DNA from: Pyrococcus kukulkanii
GTDB lineage: Archaea; Methanobacteriota_B; Thermococci; Thermococcales; Thermococcaceae
NCBI RefSeq assembly: GCF_001577775.1
Contig: NZ_CP010835.1
Location: forward strand, 1,302,001 to 1,366,000
Length of the DNA stretch: 64,000 nucleotides
Reading direction: 5' to 3'
This document shows, piece by piece, positions 53,827 through 61,799 of the stretch. Every line of letters begins with the position of its first letter. The first letter of the stretch is position 1. A model generated the notes under the pieces. The model saw only the letters and a list, made by a program, of their open reading frames with translations. It made no database searches and was not told the origin of the DNA. The translations under genes and the position numbers were made by a program.

Positions 53827-56103
53827 ATGTACCTGAAAAAGGAGTTACTGCAGCCAAGGTTGTATCAGGAGGTCATATACGCTAAGTGCAAGGAGAGAAA
53901 CTGCCTAATAGTCCTCCCAACCGGGTTAGGTAAGACGATAATAGCCATGATGATCGCAGATTATAGGTTAAGTAAGTACGGTGGTAAAGTCTTAATGTTG
54001 GCCCCCACTAAGCCTCTCGTCCTTCAGCATGCTGAAACGTTCAGGAAGTTCTTTAATCTTCCCCAGGATAAGATAGTTGCCCTTACGGGTGAAAAAAGCC
54101 CAAGTGATAGGCAGAGGGCTTGGGCTAGGGCTAAGGTTATAGTAGCAACTCCTCAAACTATTGAAAATGATCTCCTCGTTGGTAGGATAAGTTTAGAGGA
54201 TGTAGTTCTGTTGGTATTCGATGAAGCCCACAGGGCAGTGGGCAACTACGCCTATGTGTACATAGCTAAGGAGTACAGAGGGCAGGCAAAGAATCCCCTT
54301 GTTATAGGGCTAACGGCCTCTCCTGGGAGCACTCCTGAGAAAATTATAGAAGTCCTGAATAACCTGGGGATAGAGCATGTTGAGTACCGTTCGGAAAGCT
54401 CTCCCGATGTTAGGCCCTACGTCCAGGGGATAAAGTTTGAGTGGATGAGGGTTGAGCTTCCCGAACTGTACAAAGAAGTTAGGAAGCTGTTGAGGGAAAT
54501 GCTTAAGGACGCCTTAAAACCCTTGGCTGAGGCTGCCCTCATAGATTCCTCTTCTCCCGATATACCTAAGAAAGAAATTTTGCGGGCTGGGCAGATAATA
54601 AACGAGGAGATGGCCAAAGGCAATCACGACATGAGGAAGTATCTCCTGTTCCATGCGATGGCCCTGAAGCTCCATCATGCTATAGAGCTGTTGGAAACTC
54701 AGGGTTTATCGGCCCTGAGGGCTTACCTAAAGAAGCTCTATGAGGAGGCAAGGTCAGGATCAACCAAAGCGAGCAAAGAACTATTTTCAGACAAGAGGAT
54801 GAAGAAGGCAATAAGTTTGCTTGTCCAAGCTAGGGAGCTTGGGCTTGACCATCCAAAAATGGACAAGCTAAAGGAGCTAATAAAAGAACAGATCAAGGAA
54901 AAGCCAAATTCAAAGGTAATAGTATTTACGAACTATAGGGAAACTGCAAAGAAGCTTGTTGAAGAACTGAGTAAAGAAGGATTTAAGGTGAAGAGATTCG
55001 TCGGTCAGGCAAGTAAGGAAAACGATAGGGGAATGAGTCAAAGGGAGCAAAAGCTCGTTCTTGACGCCTTTGCAAGAGGAGAGTTCAACGTTTTAGTTGC
55101 GACGAGCGTGGGGGAGGAAGGATTGGATGTTCCAGAGGTTGACCTTGTGGTATTCTACGAGCCTGTTCCCTCCGCAATAAGGAGTATACAAAGGAGGGGA
55201 AGGACTGGAAGGCACAGGCCGGGTAGGGTTGTAATTCTTATGGCTAAGGGAACTAGGGATGAGGCCTACTACTGGAGCTCAAGGCAGAAAGAAAAGATAA
55301 TGCAGGAGACAATAAGAAAGGTAAGTCAGATGATAAAGAAACAGAGGCAGACATCTCTTGAAGCTTTTGTTCAAAAGGTTGAAAGTGAGAAGAAGGGGCT
55401 TGAGGCTTGGCTCTCTCGGGAAGAACCTAAGGAGAAGAAGGGTAGGGAAGAAAAGAAAGGGATTAGGGTCGTCGTTGATAGCAGGGAATTAAGGAGTGAA
55501 GTTGTTAAGAGATTGAAAACCCTGGGCATTAAGCTTGAGTTTAAAACTTTGGATGTTGGGGATTACATAGTTAGCGAGGACGTTGCGATAGAGAGGAAAT
55601 CAGCTAATGATTTTATTCAGTCCATCATAGATGGAAGGCTTTTCGATCAAGTTAAGAGGCTTAAAGAGGCCTACCCCAGGCCCATAATGATCATCGAAGG
55701 TCAGCTCTATGGAATAAGGAACGTTCATCCAAACGCGATAAGGGGTGCAATTGCCGCGGTAACAGTTGATTTTGGCGTCCCGGTAATATTCTCCTCAAAC
55801 CCTGAAGAGACTGCCCAGTACATATTCCTGATAGCGAAGAGGGAGCAGGAGGAAAAGGAGAGGGAAGTGAGGATAAGGAGCGAGAAAAAGGCATTAACGT
55901 TGGCCGAGAGGCAGAGGCTCATAGTTGAAGGACTACCCCACGTTTCAGCAACATTAGCAAAGAGGTTACTCAGACATTTTGGGACGGTTGAGAGGGTTTT
56001 TACAGCGAGTGAAGCTGAATTGATGAAGGTTGAGGGGATAGGGGAAAAGATAGCGAGAGAAATTAGAAAAGTTATTACGGCACCATACAGGGAGGAGGGC
56101 TAG
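53827..56103 (+). CDS. hef: Hef helicase-nuclease (XPF/FANCM family)
   Basis: The 758-residue fork-processing enzyme has an N-terminal SF2 helicase: PTGLGKT (31-37), a DEAH-box FDEAHRAVG near 130, TASPGSTP (motif III) and RSIQRRGRTGR (motif VI). A charged linker (about 495-545) leads to an XPF-type nuclease with VVDSRELRSEV, GDYIVSEDVAIERKSANDF near 577-595 and C-terminal helix-hairpin-helix repeats (VEGIGEKIAREIRKV). P. furiosus Hef, the characterised orthologue, cleaves stalled forks and branched DNA. The preceding gene stop is 4 bp away. Confidence 0.96.
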   Translation: MYLKKELLQPRLYQEVIYAKCKERNCLIVLPTGLGKTIIAMMIADYRLSKYGGKVLMLAPTKPLVLQHAETFRKFFNLPQDKIVALTGEKSPSDRQRAWARAKVIVATPQTIENDLLVGRISLEDVVLLVFDEAHRAVGNYAYVYIAKEYRGQAKNPLVIGLTASPGSTPEKIIEVLNNLGIEHVEYRSESSPDVRPYVQGIKFEWMRVELPELYKEVRKLLREMLKDALKPLAEAALIDSSSPDIPKKEILRAGQIINEEMAKGNHDMRKYLLFHAMALKLHHAIELLETQGLSALRAYLKKLYEEARSGSTKASKELFSDKRMKKAISLLVQARELGLDHPKMDKLKELIKEQIKEKPNSKVIVFTNYRETAKKLVEELSKEGFKVKRFVGQASKENDRGMSQREQKLVLDAFARGEFNVLVATSVGEEGLDVPEVDLVVFYEPVPSAIRSIQRRGRTGRHRPGRVVILMAKGTRDEAYYWSSRQKEKIMQETIRKVSQMIKKQRQTSLEAFVQKVESEKKGLEAWLSREEPKEKKGREEKKGIRVVVDSRELRSEVVKRLKTLGIKLEFKTLDVGDYIVSEDVAIERKSANDFIQSIIDGRLFDQVKRLKEAYPRPIMIIEGQLYGIRNVHPNAIRGAIAAVTVDFGVPVIFSSNPEETAQYIFLIAKREQEEKEREVRIRSEKKALTLAERQRLIVEGLPHVSATLAKRLLRHFGTVERVFTASEAELMKVEGIGEKIAREIRKVITAPYREEG

Positions 56104-56111
56104 CATTTTAT

Positions 56112-56885
56112 TTAAAACTGCTCAGCTAGCCATTTTTCAAGTGACAATGGCTCAATTGACACTATTCTTTTACCCTGGGAAACAAGCCTGTTTATCTCTC
56201 CTACATTATTGATGATAACTGTTCCATCTTCAAATACTGCTCTAAACCCACTTATGTTTTTCAATTCGTTTTTCATCAAGTTTCTTATCACTTTGCCATT
56301 GTGTAAAACTACAATGCTGTTGACTTTGTCTATGTTAATGAAAACGTGGGATACAATGATTATGTTAATTTTCTTCTTTAGTTCGAGGAATGTTTCCATC
56401 ATTTTCTTCTTTGCAATTATATCTACGTTGCTGAAGGGCTCGTCAAGAAAAACCACTTTCGGAAAGCCAACAAAAGCACTGGCTACTAGAAATCTTCTTT
56501 TGTATCCTTGAGAAAGTTCTCCAAATTTCTTTGTCTTGACGCTTTCTAAGTCAAAGAGTGAGAGAATTTCATCTGTGTTATCATTTCCTCGAAATTCTCC
56601 AATCGTGCGGAGGTAGTCAATGATCCTGATTGAAGATGGAAACACAGTTTTTTCATAAGAAAAAGATATATCGTTGGGCTTAAGGTTAAGATAGTGTTTT
56701 TTAAGGATCTTTATCTCTCCTGAGTCAGGAGGTATTATATTGCTGACTATCTTGATAAAAGTTGTTTTTCCACTCCCGTTGGGGCCAAGTATATATGAAA
56801 TGCCTTTCTCGAGAGTAAAACTGACGTTGTCAAGGGCTTTGATTTTTCCATATGATTTACTCAAGTTTGAACACTCTAATAGCAT
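56112..56885 (-). CDS. ABC transporter ATP-binding protein of AT-rich exporter operon
   Basis: The 257-residue ATPase has Walker A GPNGSGKTT (about 36), a Q-loop-like segment ISFSYEKTVFP, signature LSQGYKRRFLVASAFVG, Walker B KVVFLDEPFSNVD and H-loop VSHVFINID. The Walker B lysine environment and short length fit ABC-2 export ATPases. It is the last gene of a five-gene minus-strand operon; its ATG lies 29 bp inside the preceding small membrane-protein gene. The region is AT-richer than its surroundings, with many AAA and ATT codons. Confidence 0.9.
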   Translation of the reverse strand: MLLECSNLSKSYGKIKALDNVSFTLEKGISYILGPNGSGKTTFIKIVSNIIPPDSGEIKILKKHYLNLKPNDISFSYEKTVFPSSIRIIDYLRTIGEFRGNDNTDEILSLFDLESVKTKKFGELSQGYKRRFLVASAFVGFPKVVFLDEPFSNVDIIAKKKMMETFLELKKKINIIIVSHVFINIDKVNSIVVLHNGKVIRNLMKNELKNISGFRAVFEDGTVIINNVGEINRLVSQGKRIVSIEPLSLEKWLAEQF

Positions 56886-57267
56886 ATGTCATTCCCCCTC
56901 CTGCAATTAATACTAATACCACGTAGAACAGCGGGAACTCTATTTCAGGTTTCAGTATGATGGTAGTTTTTCCCTTATTCTTTATAACTGCTGCTACTCC
57001 GACGGCACGAATACTTGTGCTGAAATTTTTGCCAAATCTGCCTTCTGCGGTAAAGACTGTGACATTAGTCCCCTCTATTTTATACTTTCCGGCGAAAGGG
57101 AGAACAACTTCTTCCATACAAACGGAATAAAGATTTTGATTTTCGTCGTTAAAAGTAAGAAATTGCACTTCTACGATTTTGTTAGATGCATGGTAAAAGA
57201 GACCCGATAGCGTCAGTATGAAGAGTATAGTTGATATCAAAAAAGCTTTTTTAATGCTTACTTTCAA
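56857..57267 (-). CDS. Small bitopic/two-span membrane protein of exporter operon
   Basis: This 136-residue protein begins at a TTG preceded by GGGGGGA, within the permease stop (TTGA overlap). It has an N-terminal helix (AFLISTILFILTLSGLFYHA), an extracytoplasmic beta domain of about 80 residues with EVVLPFAGKYKIEGTNVTVFTAEG and SIRAVGVAAVIKNKGKTTIILKPE, and a C-terminal helix (FYVVLVLIAGGGMTYAIRVF). No family recognised. Genes of this kind beside ABC-2 exporters may be accessory subunits or immunity-like factors; this is only inference. Confidence 0.75.
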   Translation of the reverse strand: MKVSIKKAFLISTILFILTLSGLFYHASNKIVEVQFLTFNDENQNLYSVCMEEVVLPFAGKYKIEGTNVTVFTAEGRFGKNFSTSIRAVGVAAVIKNKGKTTIILKPEIEFPLFYVVLVLIAGGGMTYAIRVFKLE

Positions 57268-58055
57268 TAGTAATCCCCCCTTTCAAATGCCTTTAAGGAC
57301 AAAGCTGGAGACACTGCAAACAAAGTCGTTCCAATTAATCCCCATTTTCCGAGGGGTATTTGTCCTGAGGTTGATAACCAAACGAGTAGTCTGAAGAAGG
57401 GGAAAACAAGGTCACCAACGTTCTCTAATGTAAGGAAGATACCAGCTATTAAAAAAGACATTAGAATTGAATACGCATACTCCTTAGATATAGCACTTAA
57501 TGTTGCAGAAAGGAAAACTCCCCAAAGAGAGGAGAGGACTATTACCAAAAGCAAGATCACAAGATCGGACTTTAGGGCTTTAACTCCCGTAAGGGGAAAT
57601 ATTGCTGCGAGTCCTATGGTCAGTATAGAGGCTAGGAAGAGAGAGTACAATATAAGTGGAGCTATTCTATGAAAGAACACCTTCTTCTTGTTTCTTACTA
57701 GTCCTATGTCGTAAATTATTGTGCCCGTTGACAATGCTTTCCCGAAAGTTAGTGCGGTCAAAACAGATGTTACAAGAAAAGCTCCTATGAGAGACGTCCT
57801 AATCCCCCTGTTAAACGCTTTCACCTGCTCTGTGGAGACATCCTGAATAAATTGAGCTAGAGAAGTTTCGAATTGAGCGAGAGTTTCTTCAACGTCGGCT
57901 AGGGGGGCAGTTTTCAAAAGTTTAGCTCCACCAATTCCTGAAAGATTGAGGTCAATAAACGCACTCCAAGAGAGGTACAGGAGTAAGGAAGGGGCTAAAA
58001 TTATTAGGGCAATTATTCCAGTGCTTGAACTAATTTCTAGACTTACATGCTTCAT
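57264..58055 (-). CDS. ABC-2 type permease of exporter operon
   Basis: The 263-residue permease has about six membrane helices: TGIIALIILAPSLLLYLSWSAF near the start, then SLIGAFLVTSVLTALTFG, LILYSLFLASILTIGLAAIF, LVILLLVIVLSSLWGVFLSATL, YSILMSFLIAGIFLTL and a final IGTTLFAVSPALS. One long extracytoplasmic loop (ADVEETLAQFETSLAQFIQD) precedes the second helix, as in NatB/ABC-2 proteins. It would pair with the ATPase encoded last in the operon. The start has GAGGTGATAAA upstream. Confidence 0.83.
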   Translation of the reverse strand: MKHVSLEISSSTGIIALIILAPSLLLYLSWSAFIDLNLSGIGGAKLLKTAPLADVEETLAQFETSLAQFIQDVSTEQVKAFNRGIRTSLIGAFLVTSVLTALTFGKALSTGTIIYDIGLVRNKKKVFFHRIAPLILYSLFLASILTIGLAAIFPLTGVKALKSDLVILLLVIVLSSLWGVFLSATLSAISKEYAYSILMSFLIAGIFLTLENVGDLVFPFFRLLVWLSTSGQIPLGKWGLIGTTLFAVSPALSLKAFERGDYY

Positions 58056-58059
58056 TTTA

Positions 58060-58875
58060 TCACCTCGACTTGGCTATTATAAAGAGCCCTACCCCGAGTA
58101 ACACAATAAGACCTAACAACACACTTTCATTCCCCGAATTATCGCTTTTCAGAAATTCTAAGATTTTATCTGAAGGCTGGATTTCGAACCCAAGTAAAAC
58201 TGGCCCTTCATATATCCCAAGCGGGTCTTTGGGATAAAGCAACTCACTACCCACGACATATGGCGGCTTTGTTAGAAGGTTTGCATATTTTATTCTGACT
58301 GGACTATCACAAGTTGTGTTACTTGAGGGGAGGAGGGTCCCGTAACAGAAAACGTACGTAAACTCTCTAGTTGACATAATGTCAATTGGTTTGGGAATTG
58401 CTATCTTAGTGTTATTTGTTAGGCATACATCTGCTCTTTCCATTTTTTCAACCTTAAGAAATTCAAAAATGTGGAAGGGCTTGAGCTCCTTCTTATCTCC
58501 AAATATGTAGAATGGAAATAGTACCCTTGTATTGTTAAGCTTGAAGGTATTAGTCTCCTTGTCGACAATAAAATTAACTATAAACTTCTTCTGTGTTAAA
58601 TTAAATCCAGAAAAATCCCTTATGAAGAGCTCTACAGAAACGTTTACGGACTTTCCTAGGTCTTGACAGCTTAATATTCTGACATCCCCTACATATCTCG
58701 TGTTTCCAGCTCCCTTCGGAGTTATATAGGCAACAGTCTCATAGGTATCTGAGTCAACTTGACGTAATGGGATTATTGAAACAGATCCCGTTATTCTGCA
58801 GTCCTCAGTAGCGATTACACTATCCGTGATCAGGAGTGAAAGAAAGAATAATAAGACGAGCACAGCTTTTTTCAA
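58060..58875 (-). CDS. Membrane-anchored secreted protein of exporter operon, unknown
   Basis: A TTG start with GGGGGGAATATTA gives 271 residues. There is a signal peptide (MKKAVLVLLFFLSLLITDSVIA), a long extracytoplasmic region of beta-strand pattern with several cysteines (DCRITG, SCQDLG, DVCLTNN, FCYGTLLPSSNTTCD), and a C-terminal membrane anchor (SVLLGLIVLLGVGLFIIAKSR). Six or so cysteines suggest disulphides outside the cell. No domain recognised. It is placed between the putative secreted product gene and the permease. Confidence 0.75.
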   Translation of the reverse strand: MKKAVLVLLFFLSLLITDSVIATEDCRITGSVSIIPLRQVDSDTYETVAYITPKGAGNTRYVGDVRILSCQDLGKSVNVSVELFIRDFSGFNLTQKKFIVNFIVDKETNTFKLNNTRVLFPFYIFGDKKELKPFHIFEFLKVEKMERADVCLTNNTKIAIPKPIDIMSTREFTYVFCYGTLLPSSNTTCDSPVRIKYANLLTKPPYVVGSELLYPKDPLGIYEGPVLLGFEIQPSDKILEFLKSDNSGNESVLLGLIVLLGVGLFIIAKSR

Positions 58876-58887
58876 TAATATTCCCCC

Positions 58888-59415
58888 CTATTCATGAATA
58901 TAAATTCTGCCACCAACATCCACATTGGGGTTGTAGATTACCACTTCTGTGTAGTCTTTCCAGAGGCTGTGTATTATTTTTCTGACGACTTTTACATACG
59001 CCACAGCGTTGACTCTGTACCCATAGTCAGTTTTTTCCATGACCTTTTTCTTCCAGTAGTATGTCTTGTAGTATCTAACATCCTTTTCAAGCCCGTCAAG
59101 TTCTTTGGCTTTCACTTGGAGGAGATACTTTGGACTAACAGCTACTTTCCCATTGGAAAGGTGAGCAATACTGTACCCTGATGCTGCTCCAGCGGCAACT
59201 CCATATTCTCCAGATATAACTACCTTGAAAGTAAGGTACGCACTCCCATACCTGGCTGTAAGCTCTATGTTGGCAGAGGTTACGCCATCTGCCGTATCGA
59301 TCCATTCTCCTAGAATGGCAGCTGATACGGGTTCATATCCCATGACGAAGTTCGTTGGGAATATACTTCCAAAAACAAGTATTATTATAAACAGTAATTT
59401 AGTTTTAGTACTCAT
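58888..59415 (-). CDS. Small secreted protein, first gene of exporter operon, unknown
   Basis: The 175-residue protein has a signal peptide (KLLFIIILVFGSIFPTNFVMG) with likely cleavage near residue 26, a strand-rich region (SANIELTARYGSAYLTFKVVIS), a small-residue helix GVAAGAASGYSIAH, and a Tyr/Lys-rich basic segment (RYYKTYYWKKKVMEKTDYGY) before a strand-rich end. No cysteines and no known domain. It begins with AAGGTGATGAGAG upstream and is followed closely by the other exporter genes. Being first, it may be the exported effector or the substrate receptor. Confidence 0.75.
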   Translation of the reverse strand: MSTKTKLLFIIILVFGSIFPTNFVMGYEPVSAAILGEWIDTADGVTSANIELTARYGSAYLTFKVVISGEYGVAAGAASGYSIAHLSNGKVAVSPKYLLQVKAKELDGLEKDVRYYKTYYWKKKVMEKTDYGYRVNAVAYVKVVRKIIHSLWKDYTEVVIYNPNVDVGGRIYIHE

Positions 59416-59445
59416 CTCTCATCACCTTGATACTATTTAATCTAA

Positions 59446-59460
59446 CTATTTATAATTTTT
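59446..59460 (-). promoter_or_regulatory. TATA box of AT-rich exporter operon
   Basis: Minus strand AAAATTATAAATAG (plus about 59446-59460) lies roughly 30-45 bp before the start at 59415. The region upstream (59461-59624) is strongly AT-rich, with TATATATACAATTTTATAC and no gene. Confidence 0.5.
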
Positions 59461-59624
59461 TCGTTCTATATATACAATTTTATACAATAAAATATTCTAA
59501 TAGAAAAAGTGGATAAAGTTAAAAAGTTAAATAAATGCCCTAGAGTGTGGTGCAATCACGTTAATAATTAGCACGTCATTTCTTACTAATCTGAAAAGAA
59601 AGTTTTTTAAAAAGAAAAGTAATC

Positions 59625-59702
59625 CCATGTGCCCGGGGGGAGCGAAGGGGAGTCATCGCTCGGTCTATCCTTCAGCTCCTCCCCCGCGGTTGCCCCGGGC
59701 AT
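59625..59702 (-). ncRNA. H/ACA guide RNA (single hairpin with K-turn)
   Basis: On the minus strand the lower stem TGCCCGGGG pairs with CCCCGGGCA and is followed at once by ACA (59630-59628). Above a pocket with arms CAACCGCG and TTCGC, the upper stem GGGGAG pairs with CTCCCC and leads to a K-turn/K-loop with CTGA and GATGA on opposite sides. This is the archaeal one-hairpin H/ACA pattern guiding pseudouridylation. Its extreme G+C content stands out from AT-rich flanks. A minus-strand TATA (GTTATATAAAAA, plus 59718-59730) lies about 23 bp upstream. Confidence 0.83.
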
Positions 59703-59717
59703 TTAAAAATTAGCAAG

Positions 59718-59730
59718 GTTTTTATATAAC
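59718..59730. promoter_or_regulatory. TATA element between H/ACA RNA and Sec61-beta
   Basis: GTTTTTATATAAC reads as a TATA box in both directions: on the minus strand it is about 23 bp before the H/ACA RNA 5' end, on the plus strand about 30-40 bp before the Sec61-beta ATG at 59760. A shared or bidirectional promoter is possible; without BRE and start mapping it remains ambiguous. Confidence 0.45.
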
Positions 59731-59759
59731 TTTGACTAGCCTGGAGGTAGGTGAAGAGG

Positions 59760-59930
59760 ATGGCCAAGGAGAAAGCAACGTTACCTCCAACCGGTGCAGG
59801 GTTAATGAGGTTCTTTGATGAAGACACTAGGGCAGTAAAGATAAGTCCAAAGGGAGCAATAGCCCTTGTGTTGATATTTATAATGCTTGAGGTTCTCCTT
59901 CATATCGTTGGCCCAAGGATATTTGGTTAA
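59760..59930 (+). CDS. secG: Protein translocase subunit Sec61-beta
   Basis: The 56-residue, single-span protein starts MAKEKATLPPTGAGLMRFF, includes KISPKGAIALVLIFIMLEVLL, and ends HIVGPRIFG. This is archaeal Sec61-beta, a small accessory subunit of the SecYE channel. GGTGAAGAGG sits immediately before the ATG. The stop overlaps the convergent PRC-barrel/coiled-coil gene by 4 bp. Other translocon genes: secE at 26.2 kb. Confidence 0.93.
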   Translation: MAKEKATLPPTGAGLMRFFDEDTRAVKISPKGAIALVLIFIMLEVLLHIVGPRIFG

Positions 59931-60580
59931 ATTGGTGTCTTCTTTAGTCCTCTAGCATTTAACTCATCATTTACTATCTTCCTCATTATATCCTCTAAGT
60001 AGCCGGAGATAAGTGTCTCAACATTGGCCTTTATGTTGTCTATGTCATGCCTTATTCCCTCAAGCAACTTGATATACTCCCTCGCCATCTCAAGCTGTCC
60101 TTCCTGTTTTAGCAGTTGTTCCTTTAGGTGATCAAAGTCATCTTCAAGCACTTCTAACCTTCTAACTTTCCTTTTGAGTTCCTCTAATTCTCTCTCAAGT
60201 TGTTCTTTTTCGGATTTTAACTTTCTTATCTCCTCTTCTTTCCTTTCTAGTTCCTTCACGAGATTGTTATATTCTTCGGCTATCTGAGCAAGCCTTTCTA
60301 TCTCTCTTAATGGAGGAACTTTTCCGTCTCCCAGGATTATTACATCGGGCCCAACGTTAACTATATCGGAAGGCTTAACCTTTATTTTCTTCTCTGACGA
60401 GAACATTCCTGAATGAAATTCTCCCCTTGAGACATTTTCAAGAGCTTTCATTTTGAATATAAAGACGTATTGATCGCCGGACACTTCAACGTTTATGTCA
60501 GTAACGTAACCCAAGATTCGGCCCTCTGGAAGTGAAATTACGAACTTGTTAACAAGTTGCATTCCTTGACTCTCGTCCAT
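59927..60580 (-). CDS. PRC-barrel-like N-terminus plus coiled coil, CdvA/CdpB-like
   Basis: The 217-residue protein starts with a small beta domain (LVNKFVISLPEGRILGYVTDIN ... VKPSDIVNVGPDVIILGDG, about residues 8-85) that resembles a PRC-barrel, and continues with a long coiled coil (about 95-165; LVKELERKEEEIRKLKSEKEQ) and a short helical C-terminus. PRC-barrel plus coiled coil is the architecture of CdvA, which recruits ESCRT-III in crenarchaea, and PRC-barrel proteins (CdpB) partner SepF in haloarchaea. A role in Pyrococcus cell division or chromosome organisation is an inference. RBS GGGTGA upstream. Confidence 0.8.
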   Translation of the reverse strand: MDESQGMQLVNKFVISLPEGRILGYVTDINVEVSGDQYVFIFKMKALENVSRGEFHSGMFSSEKKIKVKPSDIVNVGPDVIILGDGKVPPLREIERLAQIAEEYNNLVKELERKEEEIRKLKSEKEQLERELEELKRKVRRLEVLEDDFDHLKEQLLKQEGQLEMAREYIKLLEGIRHDIDNIKANVETLISGYLEDIMRKIVNDELNARGLKKTPI

Positions 60581-60626
60581 TAGTTTTCACCCTCTACTTT
60601 TCATAGCTAATTCTACTTAACGTTTT

Positions 60627-61439
60627 CTAGAGCAACTTATAGTAACCTGTTTCTGGTTCGTAAATCTCTCCATCGATCAGCAATTCTGCTATTGCATCTT
60701 CTATGGTCTCTTCGTCGTACTTGCTTCCAAGCTTCTTCATCAGATACTTCCTTGATACTGCAATTTTCTTCTGCCTCAGTATCTTGAGGATCTCCTCTTT
60801 AACTTCTTCTAAGATCTCATTTTCTCCCTTAATCTCCTCTTCGGTGACTTCCTCCTCGAGTAGCTCTTCAACTGGCTCCTCCATTGCCCTCTGCTCCATC
60901 ATTATGCCGTAAAGCTCATCTATTGTCTCAAGTAGCTCCTCATCTATTCCCTTGTTCTTGGCTATTACCTTTGACTTTGCGGTAATTCCGTACTGGTTGT
61001 AGATCTCCAAGGCTATCTTGGCCTTCCTTATGTGCTCTACTTTTTCCTTAAGCGTTTCATAGCGATGAAGTATCCACATGTTCGGGTGGACTTTAGCCAC
61101 ACCCTCGACCAGTATCTGCTTGTCATCTCTCCACTCCGCTATCTTTCCTATCACCTGCACTAGGTCACCCTTCTTCACGAGCTTGGCGAACTTTGTATCA
61201 TCCCTGAATCCAAGAACCCAGATTACCCCTGTACCATCATCTATCTGGAACTTGCCGTAAGTCTCGTCTTCAGCTATAAGAGGCTCCCTAACCACCGTTC
61301 CCACTATCTTTGCCCTGTATATTTTTCTTGCATCCTTGGTTATCAGGTAGTTTGGCTCAAAGTCACCCTCGCTCTTAACGAAGTACCCCTCTAGGATGTC
61401 CTTAATATAAACCCGAGTAGCGGGCATTCTCTTCTTCAT
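60627..61439 (-). CDS. rpa32: Replication protein A 32-kDa subunit
   Basis: From ATG 61439 (GGTGGTCAGA upstream; overlaps RPA14 stop in ATGA) the protein has about 270 residues. An OB-fold follows the N-terminal region (YRAKIVGTVVREPLIAEDETYGKFQIDDGTGVIWV) and a Glu-rich linker leads to a C-terminal winged helix (KILRQKKIAVSRKYLMKKLGSKYDEETIEDAI). This matches Pyrococcus RPA32, one of three subunits of the single-stranded DNA-binding complex. It is the last gene of the RPA operon. Confidence 0.94.
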   Translation of the reverse strand: MKKRMPATRVYIKDILEGYFVKSEGDFEPNYLITKDARKIYRAKIVGTVVREPLIAEDETYGKFQIDDGTGVIWVLGFRDDTKFAKLVKKGDLVQVIGKIAEWRDDKQILVEGVAKVHPNMWILHRYETLKEKVEHIRKAKIALEIYNQYGITAKSKVIAKNKGIDEELLETIDELYGIMMEQRAMEEPVEELLEEEVTEEEIKGENEILEEVKEEILKILRQKKIAVSRKYLMKKLGSKYDEETIEDAIAELLIDGEIYEPETGYYKLL

Positions 61440-61798
61440 TCTGACCACCACATAAGCTCTCTTTCTAATTTAGGCAGAACTTTCCTCTCTAACTCCATAA
61501 TCTCCTCTAAGGCCTCTAAGTCTGCATCGCTAAAGTCTTGAATGATCTCCCCATAAATGTGCATGCCCTCTTCGTTCCTTATTATCCTCCCTATTACCCT
61601 CACCACTTGGCCAACTTTTGGTAGATCTCCTTCGCTCTCAATTATGGCGACCCCAGTTCCATCGTCGAGCCAGAACATGTACTCCATCTTATCAACCTTA
61701 ATCACTCTGCCGATGAGCGAAACCCTAGTGTCATCTTCCCTAATCTCGCTTATTCTTCTCTCCACTGCGGGCTTTCTCCTTTTTACTGGTTGCTCCAT
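61436..61798 (-). CDS. rpa14: Replication protein A 14-kDa subunit
   Basis: The 120-residue single OB-fold protein (RVSLIGRVIKVDKMEYMFWLDDGTGVAIIES; VVRVIGRIIRNEEGMHIYGEII) is the smallest RPA subunit. It starts 1 bp after RPA41 and overlaps RPA32 by 4 bp, so the three subunits are translated together, as in P. furiosus. Confidence 0.94.
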   Translation of the reverse strand: MEQPVKRRKPAVERRISEIREDDTRVSLIGRVIKVDKMEYMFWLDDGTGVAIIESEGDLPKVGQVVRVIGRIIRNEEGMHIYGEIIQDFSDADLEALEEIMELERKVLPKLERELMWWSE

Positions 61799-61799
61799 T

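Noticed and set aside
59630-59702. The same G+C-rich hairpin read on the plus strand as an RNA gene
   Set aside because: The plus strand has an upstream TATA-like stretch (59601-59612) but no ACA box after the stem; the minus strand has ACA and well-spaced TATA.
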